Source: Piscicola geometra
Taxonomy: Eukaryota > Annelida > Clitellata > Hirudinida > Piscicolidae
Direction of reading: 5' to 3'
Length of the DNA stretch: 64,000 bases
NCBI GenBank assembly: GCA_943735955.1
Contig: CALSEQ010000033.1
Span: forward strand, 1 to 64,000
Shown: positions 12,362 through 25,000 of the stretch, piece after piece
How positions within the stretch are numbered: the first letter of the stretch is position 1
Layout: each line of letters begins with the position of its first letter
Position numbers and translations under genes: made by a program
Notes under the pieces: generated by a model
What the model saw: the letters and a program-made list of their open reading frames with translations, nothing else
What the model was told of the DNA's origin: nothing
Databases searched by the model: none

Positions 12362-15205
12362 CTAGCACCACCTGGCACCACTTTGCACCACTTTGCACCA
12401 CCTGGCACCACCTGGCACCACTTGCACCACTTCGCACCACTTTGCACCACCTGGCACCACTTTGCACCACCTGGCACCACTTTGCACCACTTTGCACCAC
12501 CTGGCACCACTTTGCACCACCTGGCACCACCTGGCACCACTTTGCACCACTTTGCACCACTTTGCACCACTTTGCACCACCTGGCACCACCTGCCACCAC
12601 TTGCACCACTTTGCACCACCTGGCACCACCTGGCACCACTTTGCACCACCTGGCACCACCTGGCACCACTTTGCACCACCTGGCACCACCTGGCACCACT
12701 TGCACCACTTTGCACCACCTGGCACCACCTGGCACCACTTGCACCACTTTGCACCACTTTGCACCACCTGGCACCACTTGCACCACTTTGCACCACCTGG
12801 CACCACTTGCACCACTTTGCACCACCTGGCACCACTTTGCATCACCAGGTACCACCTGGCACCACTTGCACCACCTGGCACCACCTGGCACCACTAGCAC
12901 CACTTTGCACCACCTTGCACCACCTGGCACCACCTGGCACCACTTGCACCACTTTGCACCACTTTGCACCACCTGGCACCACTTTGCACCACTTTGCACC
13001 ACCTGGCACCACTTTGCACCACTTTGCACCACCTGGCACCACTTGCACCACTTTGCAATACCTGGCACCACTTTGCACCACCTGGCACCACTTTGCACCA
13101 CCTGGCACCACTTTGCACCACCTGGCACCACTTTGCACCACTTTGCACCACCTGGCACCACTTTGCACCACCTAGCACCACCTGGCACCACTTTGCACCA
13201 CTTTGCACCACCTGGCACCACCTGGCACCACTTGCACCACTTCGCACCACTTTGCACCACCTGGCACCACTTTGCACCACCTGGCACCACTTTGCACCAC
13301 TTTGCACCACCTGGCACCACTTTGCACCACCTGGCACCACCTGGCACCACTTTGCACCACTTTGCACCACTTTGCACCACTTTGCACCACCTGGCACCAC
13401 CTGGCACCACTTGCACCACTTTGCACCACCTGGCACCACCTGGCACCACTTTGCACCACCTGGCACCACTTTGCACCACTTTGCACCACCTGGCACCACT
13501 TGCACCACTTTGCACCACCTGGCACTACTTGCACCACTTTGCACCACCTGGCACCACTTTGCATCACCAGGTACCACCTGGCACCACTTGCACCACCTGG
13601 CACCACCTGGCACCACTTGCACCACTTCGCACCACTTTGCACCACCTGGCACCACTTTGCACCACCTGGCACCACTTTGCACCACTTTGCACCACCTGGC
13701 ACCACTTTGCACCACTTTGCACCACCTGGCACCACTTTGCACCACTTTGCACCACCTGGCACCACTTGCACCACTTTGCACCACTTTGCAATACCTGGCA
13801 CCACTTTGCACCACCTGGCACCACTTTGCACCACTTTGCACCACTTTGCACCACCTGGCACCACTTTGCACCACCTAGCACCACCTGGCACCACTTTGCC
13901 CTACTTTGCACCACCTGGCACCACCTGGCACCACCTGGCACCACCTGGCACCACCTGGCACCACTTGCACCACTTCGCACCACTTTGCACCACCTGGCAC
14001 CACTTTGCACCACCTGGCACCACTTTGCACCACTTTGCACTACCTGGCACCACCTGGCACCACCTGGCACCACTTTGCACCACTTTGCACCACCTGGCAC
14101 CACCTGGCACCACCTGGCACCACTTGCACCACTTTGCACCACCTGGCACCACTTTGCACCACCTGGCACCACCTGGCACCACTTGCACCACTTTGCACCA
14201 CTTTGCACCACCCGGCACTACCTGGCACCACTTTGCACCACCTGGCACCACTTGCACCACTTTGCACCACCTGGCACCACTTTGCACCACCAGGTACCAC
14301 CTGGCACCACTTGCACCACCTGGCACCACTTGCACCACTTTGCACCACCTTGCACCACCTGGCACCACCTGGCACCACTTGCACCACTTTGCACCACTTT
14401 GCACCACCTGGCACCACTTTGCACCACTTTGCACCACTTTGCACCACTTTGCACCACCTGGCACCACTTGCACCACTTTGCACCACCTGGTACCACCTGG
14501 CACCACCTGGCACCACTTGCACCACTTTGCACCACTTTGCACCACCTGGCACTACCTGGCACCACTTTGCACCACCTGGCACCACTTGCACCACTTTGCA
14601 CCACCTGGCACCACTTTGCACCACTTTGCACCACCTGGCACCACTTGCACCACTTTGCACCACCTGGCACCACTTGCACCACTTTGCACCACCTGGCACC
14701 ACTTTGCATCACCAGGTACCACCTGGCACCACTTGCACCACCTGGCACCACCTGGCACCACTTGCACCACTTTGCACCACCTTGCACCACCTGGCACCAC
14801 TTGCACCACTTTGCACCACTTTGCACCACCTGGCACCACTTGCACCACTTTGCACCACCTGGCACCACTTGCACCACTTTGCACCACTTTGCACCACCTG
14901 GCACTACCTGGCACCACTTTGCACCACTTTGCACCACCTGGCACCACTTTGCACCACTTTGCACCACCTGGCACCACCTGGCACCACTTGCACCACTTCG
15001 CACCACTTTGCACCACCTGGCACCACTTTGCACCACCTGGCACCACTTTGCACCACCTGGCACCACTTTGCACCACTTTGCACCACCTGGCACCACCTGG
15101 CACCACTTGCACCACTTTGCAATACCTGGCACCACTTTGCATCACCTGGCACCACTTTGCACCACCTGGCACCACTTTGCACCACCTGGCACCACTTTGC
15201 ACCAC
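12362..15205. repeat. Higher-order repeat, 2,844-bp copy starting at CCTAGC
   Basis: This is a copy of the S1 HOR counted from the ACCTAGCACC unit at 12,362. Its left two-thirds match 4,043-about 6,540 at +8,319 bp (GGTACC 4,529 to 12,848, 5,251 to 13,570; CCCTAC 5,580 to 13,899). It also matches the second copy at +5,218 bp until about 14,955. The next HOR copy to the right is 20 bp shorter because two units are missing near its start. Confidence 0.85.
13899..13904. other. Private HOR marker CCCTAC, site 3
   Basis: Lies 8,319 bp after site 1, inside the 2,844-bp HOR copy. Confidence 0.85.
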
Positions 15206-18029
15206 CTAGCACCACCTGGCACCACTTTGCACCACTTTGCACCACCTGGCACCACCTGGCACCACTTGCACCACTTCGCACCACTTTGCACCACCTGGCA
15301 CCACTTTGCACCACCTGGCACCACTTTGCACCACTTTGCACCACCTGGCACCACCTGGCACCACTTTGCACCACTTTGCACCACTTTGCACCACTTTGCA
15401 CCACCTGGCACCACCTGCCACCACTTGCACCACTTTGCACCACCTGGCACCACCTGGCACCACTTTGCACCACCTGGCACCACCTGGCACCACTTTGCAC
15501 CACCTGGCACCACCTGGCACCACTTGCACCACTTTGCACCACCTGGCACCACCTGGCACCACTTGCACCACTTTGCACCACTTTGCACCACCTGGCACCA
15601 CTTGCACCACTTTGCACCACTTGGCACCACTTGCACCACTTTGCACCACCTGGCACCACTTTGCATCACCAGGTACCACCTGGCACCACTTGCACCACCT
15701 GGCACCACCTGGCACCACTTGCACCACTTTGCACCACCTTGCACCACCTGGCACCACCTGGCACCACTTGCACCACTTTGCACCACTTTGCACCACCTGG
15801 CACCACTTTGCACCACTTTGCACCACCTGGCACCACTTTGCACCACTTTGCACCACCTGGCACCACTTGCACCACTTTGCAATACCTGGCACCACTTTGC
15901 ACCACCTGGCACCACTTTGCACCACCTGGCACCACTTTGCACCACCTGGCACCACTTTGCACCACTTGGCACCACCTGGCACCACTTTGCACCACCTAGC
16001 ACCACCTGGCACCACTTTGCACCACTTTGCACCACCTGGCACCACCTGGCACCACTTGCACCACTTTGCACCACTTTGCACCACCTGGCACCACTTTGCA
16101 CCACCTGGCACCACTTTGCACCACTTTGCACCACCTGGCACCACTTTGCACCACCTGGCACCACCTGGCACCACTTTGCACCACTTTGCACCACTTTGCA
16201 CCACTTTGCACCACCTGGCACCACCTGGCACCACTTGCACCACTTTGCACCACTTGGCACCACCTGGCACCACTTTGCACCACCTGGCACCACTTTGCAC
16301 CACTTTGCACCACCTGGCACCACTTGCACCACTTTGCACCACCTGGCACTACTTGCACCACTTTGCACCACCTGGCACCACTTTGCATCACCAGGTACCA
16401 CCTGGCACCACTTGCACCACCTGGCACCACCTGGCACCACTTGCACCACTTCGCACCACTTTGCACCACCTGGCACCACTTTGCACCACCTGGCACCACT
16501 TTGCACCACTTTGCACCACCTGGCACCACTTTGCACCACTTTGCACCACCTGGCACCACTTTGCACCACTTTGCACCACCTGGCACCACTTGCACCACTT
16601 TGCACCACTTTGCAATACCTGGCACCACTTTGCACCACCTGGCACCACTTTGCACCACTTTGCACCACTTTGCACCACCTGGCACCACTTTGCACCACCT
16701 AGCACCACCTGGCACCACTTTGCCCTACTTTGCACCACCTGGCACCACCTGGCACCACCTGGCACCACCTGGCACCACCTGGCACCACTTGCACCACTTC
16801 GCACCACTTTGCACCACCTGGCACCACTTTGCACCACCTGGCACCACTTTGCACCACTTTGCACTACCTGGCACCACCTGGCACCACCTGGCACCACTTT
16901 GCACCACTTTGCACCACCTGGCACCACCTGGCACCACCTGGCACCACTTGCACCACTTTGCACCACCTGGCACCACTTTGCACCACCTGGCACCACCTGG
17001 CACCACTTGCACCACTTTGCACCACTTTGCACCACCCGGCACTACCTGGCACCACTTTGCACCACCTGGCACCACTTGCACCACTTTGCACCACCTGGCA
17101 CCACTTTGCACCACCAGGTACCACCTGGCACCACTTGCACCACCTGGCACCACTTGCACCACTTTGCACCACCTTGCACCACCTGGCACCACCTGGCACC
17201 ACTTGCACCACTTTGCACCACTTTGCACCACCTGGCACCACTTTGCACCACTTTGCACCACTTTGCACCACTTTGCACCACCTGGCACCACTTGCACCAC
17301 TTTGCACCACCTGGTACCACCTGGCACCACCTGGCACCACTTGCACCACTTTGCACCACTTTGCACCACCTGGCACTACCTGGCACCACTTTGCACCACC
17401 TGGCACCACTTGCACCACTTTGCACCACCTGGCACCACTTTGCACCACTTTGCACCACCTGGCACCACTTGCACCACTTTGCACCACCTGGCACCACTTG
17501 CACCACTTTGCACCACCTGGCACCACTTTGCATCACCAGGTACCACCTGGCACCACTTGCACCACCTGGCACCACCTGGCACCACTTGCACCACTTTGCA
17601 CCACCTTGCACCACCTGGCACCACTTGCACCACTTTGCACCACTTTGCACCACCTGGCACCACTTGCACCACTTTGCACCACCTGGCACCACTTGCACCA
17701 CTTTGCACCACTTTGCACCACCTGGCACTACCTGGCACCACTTTGCACCACTTTGCACCACCTGGCACCACTTTGCACCACTTTGCACCACCTGGCACCA
17801 CCTGGCACCACTTGCACCACTTCGCACCACTTTGCACCACCTGGCACCACTTTGCACCACCTGGCACCACTTTGCACCACCTGGCACCACTTTGCACCAC
17901 TTTGCACCACCTGGCACCACCTGGCACCACTTGCACCACTTTGCAATACCTGGCACCACTTTGCATCACCTGGCACCACTTTGCACCACCTGGCACCACT
18001 TTGCACCACCTGGCACCACTTTGCACCAC
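15206..18029. repeat. Higher-order repeat, 2,824-bp copy
   Basis: This is the second tandem copy in the 2.8-kb series. The offset from the previous copy is 2,824 bp over most of its length: GGTACC at 13,570 recurs at 16,394 and CCCTAC at 13,899 recurs at 16,723. It has private ACTTGGCACC variants near 15,620, 15,965 and 16,253 that are absent from the copy to its left. Those variants are shared with the copy to its right, so this copy and the next are closer to each other than to the first. Confidence 0.86.
16723..16728. other. Private HOR marker CCCTAC, site 4
   Basis: Lies 2,824 bp after site 3. The next copy, at about 19,537, has the ordinary sequence. Confidence 0.85.
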
Positions 18030-19770
18030 CTAGCACCACCTGGCACCACTTTGCACCACTTTGCACCACCTGGCACCACCTGGCACCACTTGCACCACTT
18101 CGCACCACTTTGCACCACCTGGCACCACTTTGCACCACCTGGCACCACTTTGCACCACTTTGCACCACCTGGCACCACCTGGCACCACTTTGCACCACTT
18201 TGCACCACTTTGCACCACTTTGCACCACCTGGCACCACCTGCCACCACTTGCACCACTTTGCACCACCTGGCACCACCTGGCACCACTTTGCACCACCTG
18301 GCACCACCTGGCACCACTTTGCACCACCTGGCACCACCTGGCACCACTTGCACCACTTTGCACCACCTGGCACCACCTGGCACCACTTGCACCACTTTGC
18401 ACCACTTTGCACCACCTGGCACCACTTGCACCACTTTGCACCACTTGGCACCACTTGCACCACTTTGCACCACCTGGCACCACTTTGCATCACCAGGTAC
18501 CACCTGGCACCACTTGCACCACCTGGCACCACCTGGCACCACTTGCACCACTTTGCACCACCTTGCACCACCTGGCACCACCTGGCACCACTTGCACCAC
18601 TTTGCACCACTTTGCACCACCTGGCACCACTTTGCACCACTTTGCACCACCTGGCACCACTTTGCACCACTTTGCACCACCTGGCACCACTTGCACCACT
18701 TTGCAATACCTGGCACCACTTTGCACCACCTGGCACCACTTTGCACCACCTGGCACCACTTTGCACCACCTGGCACCACTTTGCACCACTTGGCACCACC
18801 TGGCACCACTTTGCACCACCTAGCACCACCTGGCACCACTTTGCACCACTTTGCACCACCTGGCACCACCTGGCACCACTTGCACCACTTTGCACCACTT
18901 TGCACCACCTGGCACCACTTTGCACCACCTGGCACCACTTTGCACCACTTTGCACCACCTGGCACCACTTTGCACCACCTGGCACCACCTGGCACCACTT
19001 TGCACCACTTTGCACCACTTTGCACCACTTTGCACCACCTGGCACCACCTGGCACCACTTGCACCACTTTGCACCACTTGGCACCACCTGGCACCACTTT
19101 GCACCACCTGGCACCACTTTGCACCACTTTGCACCACCTGGCACCACTTGCACCACTTTGCACCACCTGGCACTACTTGCACCACTTTGCACCACCTGGC
19201 ACCACTTTGCATCACCAGGTACCACCTGGCACCACTTGCACCACCTGGCACCACCTGGCACCACTTGCACCACTTCGCACCACTTTGCACCACCTGGCAC
19301 CACTTTGCACCACCTGGCACCACTTTGCACCACTTTGCACCACCTGGCACCACTTTGCACCACTTTGCACCACCTGGCACCACTTTGCACCACTTTGCAC
19401 CACCTGGCACCACTTGCACCACTTTGCACCACTTTGCAATACCTGGCACCACTTTGCACCACCTGGCACCACTTTGCACCACTTTGCACCACCTGGCACC
19501 ACTTTGCACCACCTAGCACCACCTGGCACCACTTTGCACCACTTTGCACCACCTGGCACCACCTGGCACCACCTGGCACCACCTGGCACCACCTGGCACC
19601 ACTTGCACCACTTCGCACCACTTTGCACCACCTGGCACCACTTTGCACCACCTGGCACCACTTTGCACCACTTTGCACTACCTGGCACCACCTGGCACCA
19701 CCTGGCACCACTTTGCACCACTTTGCACCACCTGGCACCACCTGGCACCACCTGGCACCACTTGCACCGT
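18030..19770. repeat. Higher-order repeat, partial third copy
   Basis: This begins with 1,137 bp that match 15,206-16,342 closely at +2,824 bp, including the ACTTGGCACC variants. GGTACC at 16,394 recurs at 19,218. A 10-bp unit is then lost near 19,480, giving an offset of 2,814 bp, and the CCCTAC variant expected near 19,537 is the ordinary sequence here. Matching to the HOR stops near 19,765, where the unusual string CACCGTTTTGC occurs. Confidence 0.8.
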
Positions 19771-22005
19771 TTTGCACCACCTGGCACCACTTCGCACCAC
19801 TTTGCACCACCTGGCACCACTTTGCACCACTTTGCACCACCTGGCACCACCTGGCACCACCTGGCACCACTTGCACCACTTTGCACCACCTGGCACCACT
19901 TTGCACCACCTGGCACCACCTGGAACCACTTGCACCACTTTGCACCACTTTGCACCACCCGGCACTACCTGGCACCACTTTGCACCACCTGGCACCACTT
20001 GCACCACTTTGCACCACCTGGCACTACTTGCACCACTTTGCACCACCTGGCACCACTTTGCATCACCAGGTACCACCTGGCACCACTTGCACCACCTGGC
20101 ACCACCTGGCACCACTTGCACCACTTCGCACCACTTTGCACCACCTGGCACCACTTTGCACCACCTGGCACCACTTTGCACCACTTTGCACCACCTGGCA
20201 CCACTTTGCACTACTTTGCACCACCTGGCACCACTTTGCACCACTTTGCACCACCTGGCACCACTTGCACCACTTTGCACCACTTTGCAATACCTGGCAC
20301 CACTTTGCACCACCTGGCACCACTTTGCACCACTTTGCACCACCTGGCACCACTTTGCACCACCTAGCACCACCTGGCACCACTTTGCACCACTTTGCAC
20401 CACCTGGCACCACCTGGCACCACCTGGCACCACCTGGCACCACCTGGCACCACTTGCACCACTTCGCACCACTTTGCACCACCTGGCACCACTTTGCACC
20501 ACCTGGCACCACTTTGCACCACTTTGCACTACCTGGCACCACCTGGCACCACCTGGCACCACTTTGCACCACTTTGCACCACCTGGCACCACCTGGCACC
20601 ACCTGGCACCACTTGCACCACTTTGCACCACCTGGCACCACTTTGCACCACCTGGCACCACCTGGCACCACTTGCACCACTTTGCACCACTTTGCACCAC
20701 CCGGCACTACCTGGCACCACTTTGCACCACCTAGCACCACTTGCACCACTTTGCACCACCTGGCACCACTTTGCACCACCAGGTACCACCTGGCACCACT
20801 TGCACCACCTGGCACCACCTGGCACCACTTGCACCACTTTGCACCACCTTGCACCACCTGGCACCACCTGGCACCACTTGCACCACTTTGCACCACTTTG
20901 CACCACCTGGCACCACTTTGCACCACTTTGCACCACTTTGCACCACTTTGCACCACCTGGCACCACTTGCACCACTTTGCACCACCTGGTACCACCTGGC
21001 ACCACCTGGCACCACTTGCACCACTTTGCACCACTTTGCACCACCTGGCACTACCTGGCACCACTTTGCACCACCTGGCACCACTTGCACCACTTTGCAC
21101 CACCTGGCACCACTTTGCACCACTTTGCACCACCTGGCACCACTTGCACCACTTTGCACCACCTGGCACCACTTGCACCACTTTGCACCACCTGGCACCA
21201 CTTTGCATCACCAGGTACCACCTGGCACCACTTGCACCACCTGGCACCACCTGGCACCACTTGCACCACTTTGCACCACCTTGCACCACCTGGCACCACC
21301 TGGCACCACTTGCACCACTTTGCACCACTTTGCACCACCTGGCACCACTTTGCACCACTTTGCACCACCTGGCACCACTTTGCACCACTTTGCACCACCT
21401 GGCACCACCTGGCACCACTTGCACCACTTTGCAATACCTGGCACCACTTTGCACCACCTGGCACCACTTTGCACCACCTGGCACCACTTTGCACCACCTG
21501 GCACCACCTGGCACCACTTGCACCACTTTGCACCACTTTGCACCACCTGGCACTACCTGGCACCACTTTGCACCACCTGGCACCACTTTGCACCACCAGG
21601 TACCACCTGGCACCACTTGCACCACCTGGCACCACCTGGCACCACTTGCACTACTTTGCACCACCTTGCACCACCTGGCACCACCTGGCACCACTTGCAC
21701 CACTTTGCACCACTTTGCACCACCTGGCACCACTTTGCACCACTTTGCACCACTTTGCACCACTTTGCACCACCTGGCACCACTTGCACCACTTTGCACC
21801 ACCTGGCACCACCTGGCACCACCTGGCACCACTTGCACCACTTTGCACCACTTTGCACCACCTGGCACTACCTGGCACCATTTTGCACCACCTGGCACCA
21901 CTTGCACCACTTTGCACCACCTGGCACCACTTTGCACCACTTTGCACCACCTGGCACCACTTGCACCACTTTGCACCACCTGGCACCACTTGCACCACTT
22001 TGCAC
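19770..22005. repeat. S1 block with an 851-bp local duplication
   Basis: Bases 20,011-20,636 repeat 19,160-19,785 with an offset of 851 bp (GGTACC 19,218 to 20,069). They differ by a few point variants, such as GCACTAC near 20,210. CCCGGCACTACC occurs near 19,957 and 20,697. From about 20,875 onward the order matches the start of the window (bases 1 onward, offset about 20,874-20,884 bp), with GGTACC at 330 corresponding to 21,214. Confidence 0.75.
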
Positions 22006-25000
22006 CACCTGGCACCACTTTGCATCACCAGGTACCACCTGGCACCACTTGCACCACCTGGCACCACCTGGCACCACTTGCACCACTTTGCACCACCTTG
22101 CACCACCTGGCACCACCTGGCACCACTTGCACCACTTTGCACCACTTTGCACCACCTGGCACCACTTTGCACCACTTTGCACCACCTGGCACCACTTTGC
22201 ACCATTTTGCACCACCTGGCACCACCTGGCACCACTTGCACCACTTTGCAATACCTGGCACCACTTTGCACCACCTGGCACCACTTTGCACCACCTGGCA
22301 CCACTTTGCACCACCTGGCACCACTTTGCACCACTTTGCACCACCTGGCACCACTTTGCACCACCTAGCACCACCTGGCACCACTTTGCACCACTTTGCA
22401 CCACCTGGCACCACCTGGCACCACTTGCACCACTTCGCACCACTTTGCACCTCCTGGCACCACTTTGCACCACCTGGCACCACTTTGCACCACTTTGCAC
22501 CACCTGGCACCACTTTGCACCACCTGGCACCACTTTGCACCACTTTGCACCACTTTGCACCACTTTGCACCACCTGGCACCACCTGGCACCACTTGCACC
22601 ACTTTGCACCACCTGGCACCACCTGGCACCACTTTGCACCACCTGGCACCACTTTGCACCACTTTGCACCACCTGGCACCACTTGCACCACTTTGCACCA
22701 CCTGGCACTACTTGCACCACTTTGCACCACCTGGCACCACTTTGCATCACCAGGTACCACCTGGCACCACTTGCACCACCTGGCACCACCTGGCACCACT
22801 TGCACCACTTCGCACCACTTTGCACCACCTGGCACCACTTTGCACCACCTGGCACCATTTTGCACCACTTTGCACCACCTGGCACCACTTTGCACCACTT
22901 TGCACCACCTGGCACCACTTTGCACCACTTTGCACCACCTGGCACCACTTGCACCACTTTGCACCACTTTGCAATACCTGGCACCACTTTGCACCACCTG
23001 GCACCACTTTGCACCACTTTGCACCACTTTGCACCACCTGGCACCACTTTGCACCACCTAGCACCACCTGGCACCACTTTGCACCACTTTGCACCACCTG
23101 GCATCACCTGGCACCACCTGGCACCACCTGGCACCATTTGCACCACTTCGCACCACTTTGCACCACCTGGCACCACTTTGCACCACCTGGCACCACTTTG
23201 CACCACTTTGCACCACCTGGCACCACCTGGCACCACCTGGCACCACTTTGCACCACTTTGCACCACCTGGCACCACCTGGCACCACTTGCACCACTTTGC
23301 ACTACCTAGCACCACTTTGCACCACCTGGCACCACCTGGCACCACTTGCACCACTTTGCACCACTTTGCACCACCTGGCACTACCTGGCACCACTTTGCA
23401 CCACCTGGCACCACTTGCACCACTTTGCACCACCTGGCACCACTTTGCACCACCAGGTACCACCTGGCACCACTTGCACCACCTGGCACCACCTGGCACC
23501 ACTTGCACCACTTTGCACCACCTTGCACCCCCTGGCACCACCTGGCACCACTTGCACCACTTTGCACCACTTTGCACCACCTGGCACCACTTTGCACCAC
23601 TTTGCACCACTTTGCACCACTTTGCACCACCTGGCACCACTTGCACCACTTTGCACCACCTGGCACCACCTGGCACCACCTGGCACCACTTGCACCACTT
23701 TGCACCACTTTGCACCACCTGGCACTACCTGGCACCACTTTGCACCACCTGGCACCACTTGCACCACTTTGCACCACCTGGCACCACTTTGCACCACTTT
23801 GCACCACCTGGCACCACTTGCACCACTTTGCACCACCTGGCACCACTTGCACCACTTTGCACCACCTGGCATCACTTTGCATCACCAGGTACCACCTGGC
23901 ACCACTTGCACCACCTGGCACCACCTGGCACCACTTGCACCACTTTGCACCACCTTGCACCACCTGGCACCACCTGGCACCACTTGCACCACTTTGCACC
24001 ACTTTGCACCACCTGGCACCACTTTGCACCACTTTGCACCACCTGGCACCACTTTGCACCACTTTGCACCAGCTGGCACCACCTGGCACCACTTGCACCA
24101 CTTTGCAATACCTGGCACCACCTGGCACCACTTTGCACCACTTTGCACCACCTGGCACCACTTTGCACCACTTGGCACCACCTGGCACCACTTTGCACCA
24201 CTTTGCACCACTTTGCACTACCTGGCACCACCTGCCACCACTTGCACCACTTTGCACCACCTGGCACCACCTGGCACCACTTTGCACCACCTGGCACCAC
24301 CTGGCACCACTTTGCACCACCTGGCACCACCTGGCACCACTGGCACCACTTTGCACCACCTGGCACCACTTTGCACCACTTTGCACCACCTGGCACCACC
24401 TGGCACCACTTGCACCACTTCGCACCACTTTGCACCACCTGGCACCACTTTGCACCACCTGGCACCACCTGGCACCACTTGCACCACTTTGCAATACCTG
24501 GCACCACTTTGCACCACCTGGCACCACTTTGCACCACCTGGCACCACTTTGCACCACCTGGCACCACTTTGCACCACCTGGCACCACTTTGCACCACCTA
24601 GCACCACCTGGCACCACTTTGCACCACTTTGCACCACCTGGCACCACCTGGCACCACTTGCACCACTTCGCACCACTTTGCACCACCTGGCACCACTTTG
24701 CACCACCTGGCACCACTTTGCACCACTTTGCACCACCTGGCACCACCTGGCACCACTTGCACCACTTTGCAATACCTGGCACCACTTTGCATCACCTGGC
24801 ACCACTTTGCACCACCTGGCACCACTTTGCACCACCTGGCACCACTTTGCACCACCTAGCACCACCTGGCACCACTTTGCACCACTTTGCACCACCTGGC
24901 ACCACCTGGCACCACTTGCACCACTTCGCACCACTTTGCACCACCTGGCACCACTTTGCAATACCTGGCACCACTTTGCATCACCTGGCACCACTTTGCA
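22005..25000. repeat. Higher-order repeat copy, 2,996-bp period (first)
   Basis: This is repeated to its right at +2,996 bp, with GGTACC at 22,031 recurring at 25,027. Its first kilobase also matches 1,141-2,177 (offset 20,884 bp). It carries an 8-bp palindrome, CCAGCTGG, at 24,069 and a 9-bp ACTGGCACC variant near 24,339. Both recur in the next copy. Confidence 0.83.

Noticed and set aside
24069..24076. CCAGCTGG palindromes at 24,069 and 26,888 as functional binding sites
   Set aside because: Each results from one base change in a unit and they are HOR partners of each other, so they represent a single mutation copied once.
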